Shown piece after piece: positions 17,735 to 26,413 of a stretch of 64,000 bases of DNA; position 1 is the stretch's first letter, and the number at the start of each line of letters is the position of its first letter. Position numbers and translations under genes: made by a program. The stretch comes from an uncultured Veillonellaceae bacterium. Its GTDB lineage: Bacteria > Bacillota > Negativicutes > Veillonellales > Dialisteraceae. A model generated the notes under the pieces. It had not been told where the DNA came from. It saw nothing but the letters and a program-made list of their open reading frames with translations, and searched no databases. Location of the stretch: NCBI GenBank assembly GCA_958348245.1, contig CATVYJ010000005.1, positions 115,169-179,168 on the forward strand, read 5' to 3'.

Positions 17735-17768
17735 GAAGGCGTAAATTGTTGGAACGGGAGGTGTCACT

Positions 17769-17924
17769 ATGTCCAAACATATCGTTACCATCAATAAAGG
17801 GTCCCTGCAGGATACCATTAAATTTGAAAGCTGCAGTGAATGCCAGACGTCCTGCCAGTCTGCGTGCAAGACGAGCTGCACCATCGGCAATCTGGTCTGC
17901 ACGGAACAGGCGAAGAAAGACTGA
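17769..17924 (+). CDS. scfA: SCIFF ranthipeptide precursor
   Basis: A 51-aa precursor peptide. It has six cysteines (residues 22, 25, 29, 33, 37 and 44) in a C-terminal core, the pattern of the 'six cysteines in forty-five residues' family. It begins MSKHIVTINKGSLQDTIKFE, close to the leader conserved in that family. The core is the expected substrate for thioether cross-links made by the radical-SAM maturase encoded next. A ribosome site (GGGAGG) lies seven bases upstream. A strong hairpin with a T-run lies between this gene and the maturase, which should make the peptide mRNA more abundant. The biological role of SCIFF peptides is not settled. Confidence 0.93.
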   Translation: MSKHIVTINKGSLQDTIKFESCSECQTSCQSACKTSCTIGNLVCTEQAKKD

Positions 17925-17936
17925 GAGAGCAGCCTG

Positions 17937-17965
17937 CCCCCGAGCCTGAAGGCCGGGGGTTTTTT
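17937..17965 (+). terminator. Intercistronic terminator/attenuator between scfA and scfB
   Basis: CCCCGAGCC-TGAA-GGCCGGGG stem followed by six T, 12 bases after the scfA stop and about 35 bases before scfB. Partial readthrough would give more peptide than maturase. Confidence 0.82.
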
Positions 17966-17998
17966 ACTTGCATTTTGACGGACGGGAGAACGGGAAAC

Positions 17999-19444
17999 AT
18001 GGATAACAGAGTCATGCCCATGATTCACAAATTCAAACAGAACGGCATGGATATCGTGCTGGATGTGAACAGCGGCATTGTGCACGTCGTGGACGACATG
18101 ACGTACGACGTGCTGGATTATTATAAAGGAGACAACCGGGACGAAGTGACGGACGCGCTCGGCGGGACGTACGGCGCGGCGGAGCTGGCGGAAGTGATGG
18201 ACGACCTGGACGGGCTCATCCGGGAGGGCATGCTCTTTGCTCCCATGGACCCGGATTATAAAGTGGCCATCGAAGACCGGCCCATCATCAAGGCGCTGTG
18301 CCTCAATATCGCCCACGACTGCAATCTCCGGTGCCGGTACTGCTTCGCCGGACAGGGCGGCTACGGCCAGTGGCGCATGCTCATGAGCTTTGACGTGGCG
18401 CGCCGGGCGGTGGATTTCCTCATCGCCCACAGCGGCCCGCGGCAGCACTGCGAGATGGATTTCTTCGGCGGGGAGCCGCTCATGAACTGGCACGTGGTGC
18501 AGCAGACGGTGGCGTACGTGCGGGAGCAGGAGAAGAAGCACAACAAGATCATCAAGCTGTCGCTGACGACGAACGGCATGCTTCTCGATGAGGAAAAGGT
18601 GAAGTACCTCACGGATAACCACATCGCGCTCATCCTGTCGCTGGACGGCCGGAAGGAAAATCATGACCGCATGCGCCCCGGCGTGCACGGCGAGGGTACG
18701 TACGACCGGGTGCTGAAAAATCTCCAGTACTGCGTGGCGCACCGCGACGGAGAGGAATACTATGTGCGCGGCACGTACACGAAGTACAATCTGGACTTCA
18801 CGAAAGACGTGCTTGACATGGTGGATAAGGGTTTCCCCGCCGTGTCCATGGAGCCGGTGGTGGGCGACCTCACGGAGCCCTACGCCATTCAGGAGGAAGA
18901 CTTGCCCCGGGTGAAGGAAGAATACGAGACGCTCGCGAAGACTTTCCTCGCGCGGGAGGAAGCGGGCCATCCCTTCTTCTATTTCCATTTCAACATGAAT
19001 CTCTGGCAGGGGCCGTGCCTGCCGAAGCGCCTCCGCGGCTGCGGGGCGGGCCACGAATATCTGGCGGTGGTGCCGAACGGCGACATTTATCCCTGCCATC
19101 AGTTCGTGGGCCGCGACGGCTACGTCATCGGCAACGTGTACGAAGGGCTGAAGAACATGAAGATGATGCGGGAATTCCGCGAGAATCACGTGCTGAATAA
19201 GCCCGAGTGCGTGGGCTGCTGGGCGAAATTCTTCTGCTCCGGCGGATGCCACGCGAACAACGAGACCTATGCGGGGGATATCCACAAGCCATTCCACATC
19301 AGCTGCGAGATCCAGAAGAAGCGCATCGAATGCGCGCTCATGATTCAGGCGTACAACCAGATGAAGCAGCCGCAGGTGATGGCCCAGCCGGGACTGGCCA
19401 AGCAGCTGGCCCGGGAGAAACAGATGGAACAGGCGGAAAAATAA
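17999..19444 (+). CDS. scfB: SCIFF radical-SAM maturase
   Basis: Radical SAM peptide maturase, 481 aa. It installs thioether links on the SCIFF peptide. An N-terminal peptide-binding domain (roughly residues 1-90, RRE-like) precedes the radical SAM barrel with CxxxCxxC at C108, C112 and C115 (HDCNLRCRYCFAGQG). The C-terminal SPASM region holds the auxiliary-cluster cysteines (GPCLPKRLRGCGAGHEY, GDIYPCHQF, CVGCWAKFFCSGGCHAN). The start at 17999 gives the usual family length; a longer frame starts inside scfA and is rejected. A terminator follows at 19463. The assignment is supported by the adjacent precursor. Confidence 0.95.
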   Translation: MDNRVMPMIHKFKQNGMDIVLDVNSGIVHVVDDMTYDVLDYYKGDNRDEVTDALGGTYGAAELAEVMDDLDGLIREGMLFAPMDPDYKVAIEDRPIIKALCLNIAHDCNLRCRYCFAGQGGYGQWRMLMSFDVARRAVDFLIAHSGPRQHCEMDFFGGEPLMNWHVVQQTVAYVREQEKKHNKIIKLSLTTNGMLLDEEKVKYLTDNHIALILSLDGRKENHDRMRPGVHGEGTYDRVLKNLQYCVAHRDGEEYYVRGTYTKYNLDFTKDVLDMVDKGFPAVSMEPVVGDLTEPYAIQEEDLPRVKEEYETLAKTFLAREEAGHPFFYFHFNMNLWQGPCLPKRLRGCGAGHEYLAVVPNGDIYPCHQFVGRDGYVIGNVYEGLKNMKMMREFRENHVLNKPECVGCWAKFFCSGGCHANNETYAGDIHKPFHISCEIQKKRIECALMIQAYNQMKQPQVMAQPGLAKQLAREKQMEQAEK

Positions 19445-19462
19445 ACAATCTGTGAATTGTAC

Positions 19463-19485
19463 AGGCGGGAAGAACCCGCCTTTTT
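19463..19485 (+). terminator. Terminator after scfB
   Basis: AGGCGGG-AAGAA-CCCGCCT stem followed by five T, about 18 bases after the stop. Confidence 0.85.
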
Positions 19486-19541
19486 CCGTGCCCGCGGGAC
19501 AAAACGGGCACGGCGCGGTTTGCGGCCGGCGGGAATGCCGT

Positions 19542-19570
19542 TTGATTCAGGGGGGCTTATCACTTATAAT
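19542..19570 (+). promoter_or_regulatory. Promoter of the 19622 envelope operon
   Basis: TTGATT (19542-19547), a 17-base spacer and TATAAT (19565-19570). Confidence 0.82.
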
Positions 19571-19621
19571 AAAGTAAGTATCTTAGAAGCAAAATCTCAT
19601 TCAGAAAAGGAGGAGATTCAC

Positions 19622-20068
19622 ATGAATATGAAACGTATGGCGGCATCCTGCCTGGCGGCGGCGATGATCGGCGCGGGCGCCTTCGGTTCGGCATCCGCGT
19701 TTGATCTGGGGAGCGTCCTCGGCGGCGTGGTCAAGGTGGGCGGCATCGGCTATCTGGTAGACCGCTATTCCGACCAGCTGAACAGCGCCATCAATTCCGT
19801 CATGATGAAGGAAGGGGCCGGCACAAATTACGCCACGAAGGTGGTGCCCATTGTCTCTATCGGCAACAGCGGCTACATCGGCGCGGCGCAGGTCATCGGC
19901 GACGCGGACCAGGTGGAAAAAGTGGAAGCGGTGGGCCAGCTGGAAATCAGCTGGAACGACAAACTCTTCCGCATCAAGGGGCTCATCCCCATGGACAGCA
20001 AGAATCCGCTCAGCTTCAGCCGCGTGCAGGGCGTGGGCGTATCCGCCGTCATCGACGTGCGCGTGTAA
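19622..20068 (+). CDS. Hypothetical secreted protein
   Basis: A 148-aa exported protein. The N-terminus is a clear Sec signal peptide (basic MNMKRM, hydrophobic run, SASAF cleavage region). The mature part has a glycine-rich segment (LGGVVKVGGIGYLVD) and then beta-rich sequence (KVVPIVSIGNSGYIGAAQVIG), with no cysteines and no recognised domain. The ribosome site AAAGGAGG precedes the ATG. It opens a run of envelope genes on the plus strand that leads into lptD, so a periplasmic or outer-membrane role is likely. I cannot assign a function. Confidence 0.75.
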   Translation: MNMKRMAASCLAAAMIGAGAFGSASAFDLGSVLGGVVKVGGIGYLVDRYSDQLNSAINSVMMKEGAGTNYATKVVPIVSIGNSGYIGAAQVIGDADQVEKVEAVGQLEISWNDKLFRIKGLIPMDSKNPLSFSRVQGVGVSAVIDVRV

Positions 20069-20086
20069 TTTTCCGAGAGGTATGGC

Positions 20087-21190
20087 ATGAAACGATTCTT
20101 TTTGACGGCGGGGCTGGCGGCGCTCCTTACCGCGGCGGCGTCCGCGGCGGAGCCCGCCACGCTCACGGATAAGGCGGATAAACTGGACGATGTGATCTTC
20201 GGCACCGTGCAGGACGGCTCGTTCCTGAGCCGGGTGAACGCCATGGACGAGACCATTTACGGCGCGCAGAACGCCTCCGCCGGCCTCGACAAGCGCGTGT
20301 CCGATCTGTACCGGGACGTCATCCGCGACACGGAGTCCTCCCAGCCTTCGCTCTCCACGCGGGTGAATACGCTGGAATACTATCTCACCGACGAGATCAA
20401 GCAGGACGCGCTGGAATCGCGGGTGGAAATGCTGGAGAATACGGTCTACGGCGTATCGAAAACGGGCGCGCTTGACGTGCGCGTGAACGAGCTGGAGAAA
20501 GCGGTCTACGGCGATACCCATTTCGAGCTGGTGTCCGTGCTTCTTCCGGCGGATACGGTGTTTAAGATTTCTCTCAACGAAGACGTGAGCTCCAAGACGA
20601 ATGCAGAAGGCGACGTGGTGCATTTCACCGTGCAGGAAGACGTCCTGCAGGACAATGTGCTCGTGCTGCCCCGGGGCGCGCAGGGGAGCGGCGTAGTGAC
20701 CAAGGTGACCCGTCCGAAATTCTTCGGCCGGAGCGGCTCGCTGGAAATCTCCTTCAATCAGGTCTTTTCCATTGACGCGGAAGAAATTCCCACCGTGCTG
20801 GGGCCGGAGTCTCAGGAAAAACTGAAAATGGAAGCCGCGGCGGTGGGCGCTTCCGCCGTGGGAGCGCTCGCGCTCGGGCCGGTGGGCCTCGTGGGCGGCT
20901 TCTTCGTGAAAGGGAAGGATGTGGAAATGCCCGCCGGGACAGAGCTCTACATCCAGACGCAGCAGGAAGTGGAAACGCACGGCATGAAGCAGGCGGAAGG
21001 CGCGCCGAAGACGCTGGTGCGCAGGAACGCAAAGGGCGCGGCGGCGTCCGCTGAATTGACGGAAACGGTGGAAAAATCCGCACTCGCAGAAGATTCGGCG
21101 AAAGCGGAAGCAGTACATACGGAAGGGACAGGAGATGCGGCGGCGGGGAGCGACAGCGAACCGTCTGTCGTGATCGTTCGCCATGAATAA
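20087..21190 (+). CDS. Periplasmic protein with short 'VNxLExxVYG' repeats
   Basis: A 367-aa protein with a Sec signal peptide (ending ASAAEPATL). Residues about 30-145 contain five degenerate repeats built on R-V-x-x-L/M-E/D-x-x-(V/I)-Y-G, for example SRVNAMDETIYG, SRVEMLENTVYG and VRVNELEKAVYG. Each looks like a short coiled-coil turn with a conserved Tyr-Gly end. A beta-rich domain follows (about 150-300) with VLPRGAQGSGVVTKV, then a disordered Ala/Glu tail. The next gene (lptD) overlaps its last 8 bases, so the two are coupled, suggesting an outer-membrane assembly or surface role. No family name can be given with confidence. Confidence 0.75.
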   Translation: MKRFFLTAGLAALLTAAASAAEPATLTDKADKLDDVIFGTVQDGSFLSRVNAMDETIYGAQNASAGLDKRVSDLYRDVIRDTESSQPSLSTRVNTLEYYLTDEIKQDALESRVEMLENTVYGVSKTGALDVRVNELEKAVYGDTHFELVSVLLPADTVFKISLNEDVSSKTNAEGDVVHFTVQEDVLQDNVLVLPRGAQGSGVVTKVTRPKFFGRSGSLEISFNQVFSIDAEEIPTVLGPESQEKLKMEAAAVGASAVGALALGPVGLVGGFFVKGKDVEMPAGTELYIQTQQEVETHGMKQAEGAPKTLVRRNAKGAAASAELTETVEKSALAEDSAKAEAVHTEGTGDAAAGSDSEPSVVIVRHE

Positions 21191-23177
21191 AAGAAAACTT
21201 GGACTCTGTGCGGCGCTTGCGGCCGCGGCGGTATGGCCGGGATGCTTTGCAGCGGGGGCATCCGGCGAAGTGGTGTGGGTGCTTACGGGCACCGCGTCGG
21301 AAGCGGACGGCTCCGCGGTGCGCATTGCCGTGCCGGATTCCCGTGCGCCGATGGAGGAAGCGCCTGCGGAACCGGTTGCGGCGGCGTCGGCCAATGCGGC
21401 TTTAGAGGCGGCTGCCCCGGCGGTAACAGAACGTTCTCCGGCCGAAACGGTGCATCCGTTTTCTGTGCCGGCGGAAGCCGGCGGGACTGTAGAAGCAGAA
21501 AATCGGAAGGAAGCTCCGGTGCAGGCTGTTGATGCAGAAACGAAACGCGTTTCCGCTGCGCAGGGAACGGAAGCGCCGCGCCCGCAGGGAGACGCCGTGG
21601 AAGACCTGGCCGCTGCCCAGCGGGCGGATATGGACCGGCGGAAACTGGCGGCGCTGCAGCAGATGCATGCCGCGGATTCAGCGGCAGCCGGGGAGACCTC
21701 TGACGGTGTTGTGAAGGACGAAGAACTGCCGGCATCCGGGGAAGCGGACGGTGCGGCAGCAGAGACCGAACGCTCTGAAACGTCGTCCGAATCAACGCGG
21801 TTGACGAAGGAGGACCGGGATGATGCTGAGAAAGAAAAAGGACCGGACGCCTCCATTTCCCCGGATAATCCGATGGTGGTCACCGCTGACGCCATGGCCT
21901 ACCGCGGCATGACCGGCGATGTGGACGTGCGGGGCAGCGTGGACATCACCCACATGCAGGACCGCTACCAGACGGAGCACGTCTACGGCAACAGCAACAC
22001 CCAGCAGTACGTCATTCCCGGCAAAGTGAAATGGACCAGCCCGGGCAACGAAATGACCGCGGAACGCGGCACCTATGACGGCAAAACCGCCGTCGCGACC
22101 TTTGACGGCATCAAGGGGTGGAATCAAAGAACCTATTATTACGAAGGCGAATCCGGCGTGTATAACCGCACGGATAATACAGCCGTAGTGAAGAAAGGAT
22201 TTTTCACTACCAAACACGCTGTGGCGAAGGTCCCGGACTACCGCATCGAAGCAGACAGCATTGATATTTATCCGGGAGATCACTATAAAGCACACAATGT
22301 AGGACTGTATTTTAAAAACACCAAAGTACTGACTTTGTCCTCTTATTCCGGCTCTTTGAAAGATGGGACCAATCTTATGTCTTTGATCCCGTCGCCAACT
22401 TTTGATAGTGATAATGGGTGGGGGGTGAAAAATCGCTTGGTTCTGCCTGTGGGGGGACCGGAAAGTGATTTGTATTTTGACGCACGACTGGCCTGGTATT
22501 CGAAAGAAGGTTTCAAACCGGATGTAGGACTTCGGTGGAATACGGCACCGGGAACTTTCCGTTTCCGTTATGCGAAAGAAGAAAGCACCGTCAATGACGA
22601 CCATGTATGGGTAGAGAAGTATCCGTCTTTTTCGTTTGATTCCCGTCATTTCTATATTCCGAGTTCCAATTTTTATGTGGGCGCACGTGGAGAAATCGGG
22701 CATTGGAAGGAAGGGCGGATTTCCGGCAGCCATAAACTGTGGGATGTGTATCTGTCTCATGATGCTATAACCTTCGGGCCGCATCTGCGGTTTAACTGGC
22801 GGCTGGGGTATTTGCGGGATTACTATGGGTATAATGATTCCATTCGGAGTAACCGATATTACTCACTGGGGTTACGCGGATCCTACGGCATTATCAGTTC
22901 GTGGATCAATTACACGGACAATAATCAAAGCGGTCGGACTCCGTATCACTTCGATACCTATGACATGGATAAACCGGTTAATACGGGATTCCGTGTGCAG
23001 CTGACGTCGAAGGACGCGGTGAGTGTTTCCTGGTCTGTCGATACAATTGACGGGGAACTGGAACACCGGTATTTCACGTATTACCGCGATATGCACTCGT
23101 TCTACGGGTGGATTCGGTATGACAATGTGGAAAAGGAAACAGACTTCATGATCATGCCGAAGGATTTCAGATTCTGA
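21183..23177 (+). CDS. lptD: LptD/OstA-like LPS-assembly outer-membrane protein
   Basis: A 664-aa protein with an N-terminal signal peptide. A long low-complexity Ala/Glu/Pro stretch follows (about residues 25-215). Next comes an OstA-type beta-jellyroll domain (ADAMAYRGMTGDVDVRGSVD, then GNEMTAERGTYDGKTAVATF), and finally a beta-barrel region rich in aromatic strands to a C-terminal Phe, as in outer-membrane proteins. LptD inserts lipopolysaccharide into the outer leaflet. Its presence agrees with a diderm Firmicute and with the O-antigen ligase-like gene at 38401. It overlaps the preceding gene by 8 bases. Base composition falls sharply within the gene after about 22100. Confidence 0.85.
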   Translation: MNKRKLGLCAALAAAAVWPGCFAAGASGEVVWVLTGTASEADGSAVRIAVPDSRAPMEEAPAEPVAAASANAALEAAAPAVTERSPAETVHPFSVPAEAGGTVEAENRKEAPVQAVDAETKRVSAAQGTEAPRPQGDAVEDLAAAQRADMDRRKLAALQQMHAADSAAAGETSDGVVKDEELPASGEADGAAAETERSETSSESTRLTKEDRDDAEKEKGPDASISPDNPMVVTADAMAYRGMTGDVDVRGSVDITHMQDRYQTEHVYGNSNTQQYVIPGKVKWTSPGNEMTAERGTYDGKTAVATFDGIKGWNQRTYYYEGESGVYNRTDNTAVVKKGFFTTKHAVAKVPDYRIEADSIDIYPGDHYKAHNVGLYFKNTKVLTLSSYSGSLKDGTNLMSLIPSPTFDSDNGWGVKNRLVLPVGGPESDLYFDARLAWYSKEGFKPDVGLRWNTAPGTFRFRYAKEESTVNDDHVWVEKYPSFSFDSRHFYIPSSNFYVGARGEIGHWKEGRISGSHKLWDVYLSHDAITFGPHLRFNWRLGYLRDYYGYNDSIRSNRYYSLGLRGSYGIISSWINYTDNNQSGRTPYHFDTYDMDKPVNTGFRVQLTSKDAVSVSWSVDTIDGELEHRYFTYYRDMHSFYGWIRYDNVEKETDFMIMPKDFRF

Positions 23178-23194
23178 TTCAAGGTTGTGATGAT

Positions 23195-24598
23195 ATGAAG
23201 ATTTCTATCTGGGACGGCTTTCAGGCAGACTGGACGAATGTATTCGGGCAGGACTGGAATGTGACGCCGTCGGATATGGAAGCCTGCGGCGCGGAGATCG
23301 CGCGGGCGGCCGGGGCGGCAGCCCGGATCCGGGAGAGCGGCGGCGGGCCCCGCGAAGGGGAGCGCGTGCTCTTTCCGCATCTGCCGTACCTCCTGCAGGA
23401 AAAGACGCTCATGCCGGAGGAGGAAATCGCCGCGATGGAGGCGCTGTCCGCAGAGTGCCGCGGCGGCTTCGATGCGGTTCTTTCCGTAGGCATCGGCGGT
23501 TCCTATCTGGGCAATCAGGCGCTCTTTGACGCCTGCTGCGGGCCGTACTGGAATCTCATGACGCGGGAAGCGCGGGGCGGGCGTCCGCAAGTGTTCTTTG
23601 CGGGCGAAACCGCGGACCCGGAGGCGCTGGCGTCGCTGCTCCGCTATCTGCGGACACAGGCGGAGGCAAAGAACGGAACGTACCGGGTGCTGACGCTGGT
23701 CATTTCCAAGTCGGGCACCACCGTTGAACCGTCGGGCGCGCTGTCCGTGCTGGAGAGGGAGCTGCCCCGCTTCTGCGATGAAGCGCGTTTTGCGGCGGTG
23801 ACGGACAAGGCGAAAGGCGCGCTCCTCGCGAAATGCCGGGAACGGGGCTGGCTGCATTTCACCGTGCCGGAAGGCATCGGCGGGCGGTTCAGCGTATTCT
23901 CCCAGGTGGGGATCGTTTTCGCCTCGCTCCTCGGGCTGGACATCCGGGCTTTCCTGCGGGGCGCGCGGCTCACGGAGGAATCCTGCCGGTCGGAAGACTG
24001 GCGGGACAATCCGGCGCTCGCTCTGGCGGCGATGAAGTATATCGCGTCGCGGAATTACGGCGTCACCGCAGAGATCGTCATGCCCTACTGCGCGCGGCTC
24101 CGCTCGCTCGGCGGCTGGTACGCGCAGCTCCTGGGCGAGTCGCTGGGCAAGAAAGACACCGTGGACGGACGGCCCGCCTACGGCGGCCGGACGCCGGTGT
24201 GCGCTGTGGGGACGACGGATATGCACTCCCTCACGCAGGAGCATCAGGAAGGGCGGCCGAACAAGCTGCTGCAGTTCATCGCGGTGGAAGAGCCTGCGGC
24301 GGATCTGGACTTTCAACTGGAAGAAGGGGGACGGCCCTGTACGGTGCCCATGAGCCGCGTCATGAAGGCGGCGCTCCGGGCGAACGCGGAGGCGCTCGCG
24401 TCGGCGCATAAGATGAGCTGCGTCCTTTCTATCCGGAAGGTCAACGAATTGTATCTCGGCGGACTGATGTATTTCTTCTTCCTTACCATCGCCTACGAAG
24501 GGGCGATGGCGGGGATCGACGCGTACGATCAGCCCGGCGTGGAAGCGTATAAGAAAATTCTGCATCAGGATCTGGCGCAGTACGCCGGCCCCGTGTAA
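23195..24598 (+). CDS. pgi: Glucose-6-phosphate isomerase
   Basis: Interconverts glucose 6-phosphate and fructose 6-phosphate in the cytoplasm. The 467-aa length fits the shorter Firmicute type. Visible motifs are the phosphate-binding loop (LSVGIGGSYLGNQAL), VISKSGTTVEPSGAL (the SIS-domain sugar-phosphate loop), GGRFSVFSQVG, and a C-terminal catalytic region with QEHQEGRPNK. It begins 17 bases after lptD with a weak ribosome site and is followed 27 bases later by the PilP-like gene, so it may be cotranscribed with envelope genes. The sequence returns to the high G+C content typical of the window, unlike the lptD 3' half. Confidence 0.96.
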   Translation: MKISIWDGFQADWTNVFGQDWNVTPSDMEACGAEIARAAGAAARIRESGGGPREGERVLFPHLPYLLQEKTLMPEEEIAAMEALSAECRGGFDAVLSVGIGGSYLGNQALFDACCGPYWNLMTREARGGRPQVFFAGETADPEALASLLRYLRTQAEAKNGTYRVLTLVISKSGTTVEPSGALSVLERELPRFCDEARFAAVTDKAKGALLAKCRERGWLHFTVPEGIGGRFSVFSQVGIVFASLLGLDIRAFLRGARLTEESCRSEDWRDNPALALAAMKYIASRNYGVTAEIVMPYCARLRSLGGWYAQLLGESLGKKDTVDGRPAYGGRTPVCAVGTTDMHSLTQEHQEGRPNKLLQFIAVEEPAADLDFQLEEGGRPCTVPMSRVMKAALRANAEALASAHKMSCVLSIRKVNELYLGGLMYFFFLTIAYEGAMAGIDAYDQPGVEAYKKILHQDLAQYAGPV

Positions 24599-24625
24599 TC
24601 AGCGGAGCCGCCGGGCGGAGGGGCC

Positions 24626-25126
24626 ATGGCACAGAGAAAGCGGATCGCGGTCATCGGAGGCGCCGGGGCGGCGCTACTCGCACTCTCCCTGTGGGGCTTT
24701 CTGCGCGCCGGCACCGCGGCGGAGCTTCTGCCTGAACCGAAGCCGGTGCAGAAACCGGCTTCAGCGGAAGCCGCCCGCGCGCCGGAACAGGGCATCGTCA
24801 TGAAGTACGACGCAAACCAGTACATCCGCACAAAGCCGCTGCAGGACCCTTTCCGGCTGAATCCGGCGGAAGGGACGGCGCGGCCGGCCTCTCCGGAAAC
24901 GCCGAAATCGGCGGCTCCGGAGACGGTCAAGGCGGAAACGGCGGACCGGCCCGTCCTGCAGGGCGTGCTCATCCTGGGCGACGACCGGCGGGCCCTGATT
25001 GCCGCGGGCGGCGGGACGAAAACAGTCAAAGTGGGAGAGCAGGTGGGCCAATGGACAGTGAAAGAGATTTCCGGGAAACAGGTCGTACTTTCCGGTCCGG
25101 GCGGGGAGACCGTATTGTCTCTCTGA
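24626..25126 (+). CDS. PilP/GspC-like inner-membrane protein
   Basis: A 166-aa protein with an N-terminal membrane anchor (AVIGGAGAALLALSLWGF). A Pro/Ala/Glu-rich periplasmic linker follows, and then a small C-terminal beta domain (about 110-166): QGVLILGDDRRALIAAGG, VKVGEQVGQWTVKEISGKQV. This layout and the 'homology region' style sequence match PilP/GspC proteins, which connect inner-membrane components to a secretin. The secretin gene directly downstream overlaps it, supporting the call. No pilM, pilN or pilO is adjacent. Confidence 0.75.
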   Translation: MAQRKRIAVIGGAGAALLALSLWGFLRAGTAAELLPEPKPVQKPASAEAARAPEQGIVMKYDANQYIRTKPLQDPFRLNPAEGTARPASPETPKSAAPETVKAETADRPVLQGVLILGDDRRALIAAGGGTKTVKVGEQVGQWTVKEISGKQVVLSGPGGETVLSL

Positions 25127-26412
25127 CCGCTTCTCTGCGGAAACGAAGCGCGGCGCTGTGCTGCGCTTTCTGTTTTCTCTTTCCCGGGACCGTGCTGGCG
25201 GAGGAGACGCTCTCCCTTCACCTGGAAAACGCGCCCGTGCGGGAGCTGCTGCAGAATCTGGCGGACATGGCGCACCGGAATCTCATCTTCGCCGGCGAGA
25301 TGAAAGGGGAAATCACGGCGAATCTGGAAAACGTCACCGCCGAGGAAGCGCTCCGCGCGGTCATCGCCGCGGACGGCCTCGCCGTGCGCGATACGGGGAC
25401 GGCGCTCATCGTGTACGACGGCTCGCTCAAGGGGAGGAGTCCCACGGCGGAAGCATTCAAATTGTCCTACGCGGACGCGAAGGAAGTGGCGGAGACGATG
25501 GAAAATCTCTTCGACGACAAGCACATTTCCTACAACGCCGGCGCGAATTCCGTCATCTTCAGCGGCTCTGCGGAAGAGCTGCTCGAGGCGCGGCGGATCA
25601 TCGCCTCGCTGGATCAGCCGGAGAAGCAGGTGAAAGTGGAGGCGGAGGTGCTTGCGGTCAATAAGACCGCTGCGAAGGAGCTCGGCATCGACTGGGATTT
25701 CCAGAGCCTCACGGGCAGCGCGGACTACAGCCGGGACAGCTGGAGCGAGCAGCGCTACGTCACGGACGACGCAGGGAATATCCGCTACGACGACGACGGC
25801 AATCCGCGCATCCGCAATATCGAGCACAACGGCTGGAACGTGACCGTCCCCGACGGCTACGCGGGCATTTCCTACGGCAGGAGCATCTCCGGCCATCCCT
25901 ATACCTTTTTCTTCCAGGCGCGGCTCAACGCGCTCATCTCCGAAGGCAGGGCGGAAGTGCTCGCCCGGCCGAATGTGGTCACCATGAACGGCCGCGAAGC
26001 GGAGATCCTCATCGGCAGCGAGATTCCCGTCGTGGTGGAGCATCTGGAAAACGGCGTGAAGACCACCGCCACGGAATATAAAGACGCGGGCATCAAGCTC
26101 TCCTATACGCCGCGCATCAGCGAAGGCGGCGAAATCACCGCCACCGTCCGGGCGGAAGTGTCCACACCCTACCTCGTGCCGGAAATGAAAGCGTACCGCA
26201 TCGTGACCCGGCAGGCGGACACCATGGTACGCCTCCATTCCGGCGACGAACTCGTCATCGGCGGGCTCATCGACCGGGAGGAGAGCACCACCTTCCGCAA
26301 GGTGCCCATCTTGGGGGACATTCCTCTTCTGGGCAAACTGTTCCAGAGCAAAAGCCGCTCTGTGGACGAATCGGAAATTATTATTGTCATCCGGGCAGAA
26401 TTACTGAATTGA
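25051..26412 (+). CDS. Secretin (PilQ/GspD-like)
   Basis: Outer-membrane secretin subunit, 453 aa, shorter than typical PilQ. After a signal peptide (CCAFCFLFPGTVLAEETL) come an STN/N0-like domain (LHLENAPVRELLQNLADMA), one N1-type domain (KLSYADAKEVAETMENLFDD) and the secretin core (EVLARPNVVTMNGREAEILI, then IPVVVEHLENGVKTT). The signature GGLIDREESTTFRKVPILGD is near the C-terminus. The only ATG giving a signal peptide lies 76 bases inside the PilP-like gene, an unusually long overlap; no better start is seen. Together the two genes look like a reduced type IV pilus or type II secretion secretin module. Confidence 0.88.
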   Translation: MDSERDFRETGRTFRSGRGDRIVSLTASLRKRSAALCCAFCFLFPGTVLAEETLSLHLENAPVRELLQNLADMAHRNLIFAGEMKGEITANLENVTAEEALRAVIAADGLAVRDTGTALIVYDGSLKGRSPTAEAFKLSYADAKEVAETMENLFDDKHISYNAGANSVIFSGSAEELLEARRIIASLDQPEKQVKVEAEVLAVNKTAAKELGIDWDFQSLTGSADYSRDSWSEQRYVTDDAGNIRYDDDGNPRIRNIEHNGWNVTVPDGYAGISYGRSISGHPYTFFFQARLNALISEGRAEVLARPNVVTMNGREAEILIGSEIPVVVEHLENGVKTTATEYKDAGIKLSYTPRISEGGEITATVRAEVSTPYLVPEMKAYRIVTRQADTMVRLHSGDELVIGGLIDREESTTFRKVPILGDIPLLGKLFQSKSRSVDESEIIIVIRAELLN

Positions 26413-26413
26413 T

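Noticed and set aside
17840..17998. Longer N-terminus for scfB starting inside scfA
   Set aside because: It would overlap the precursor gene and the terminator. The shorter form has the usual family length.
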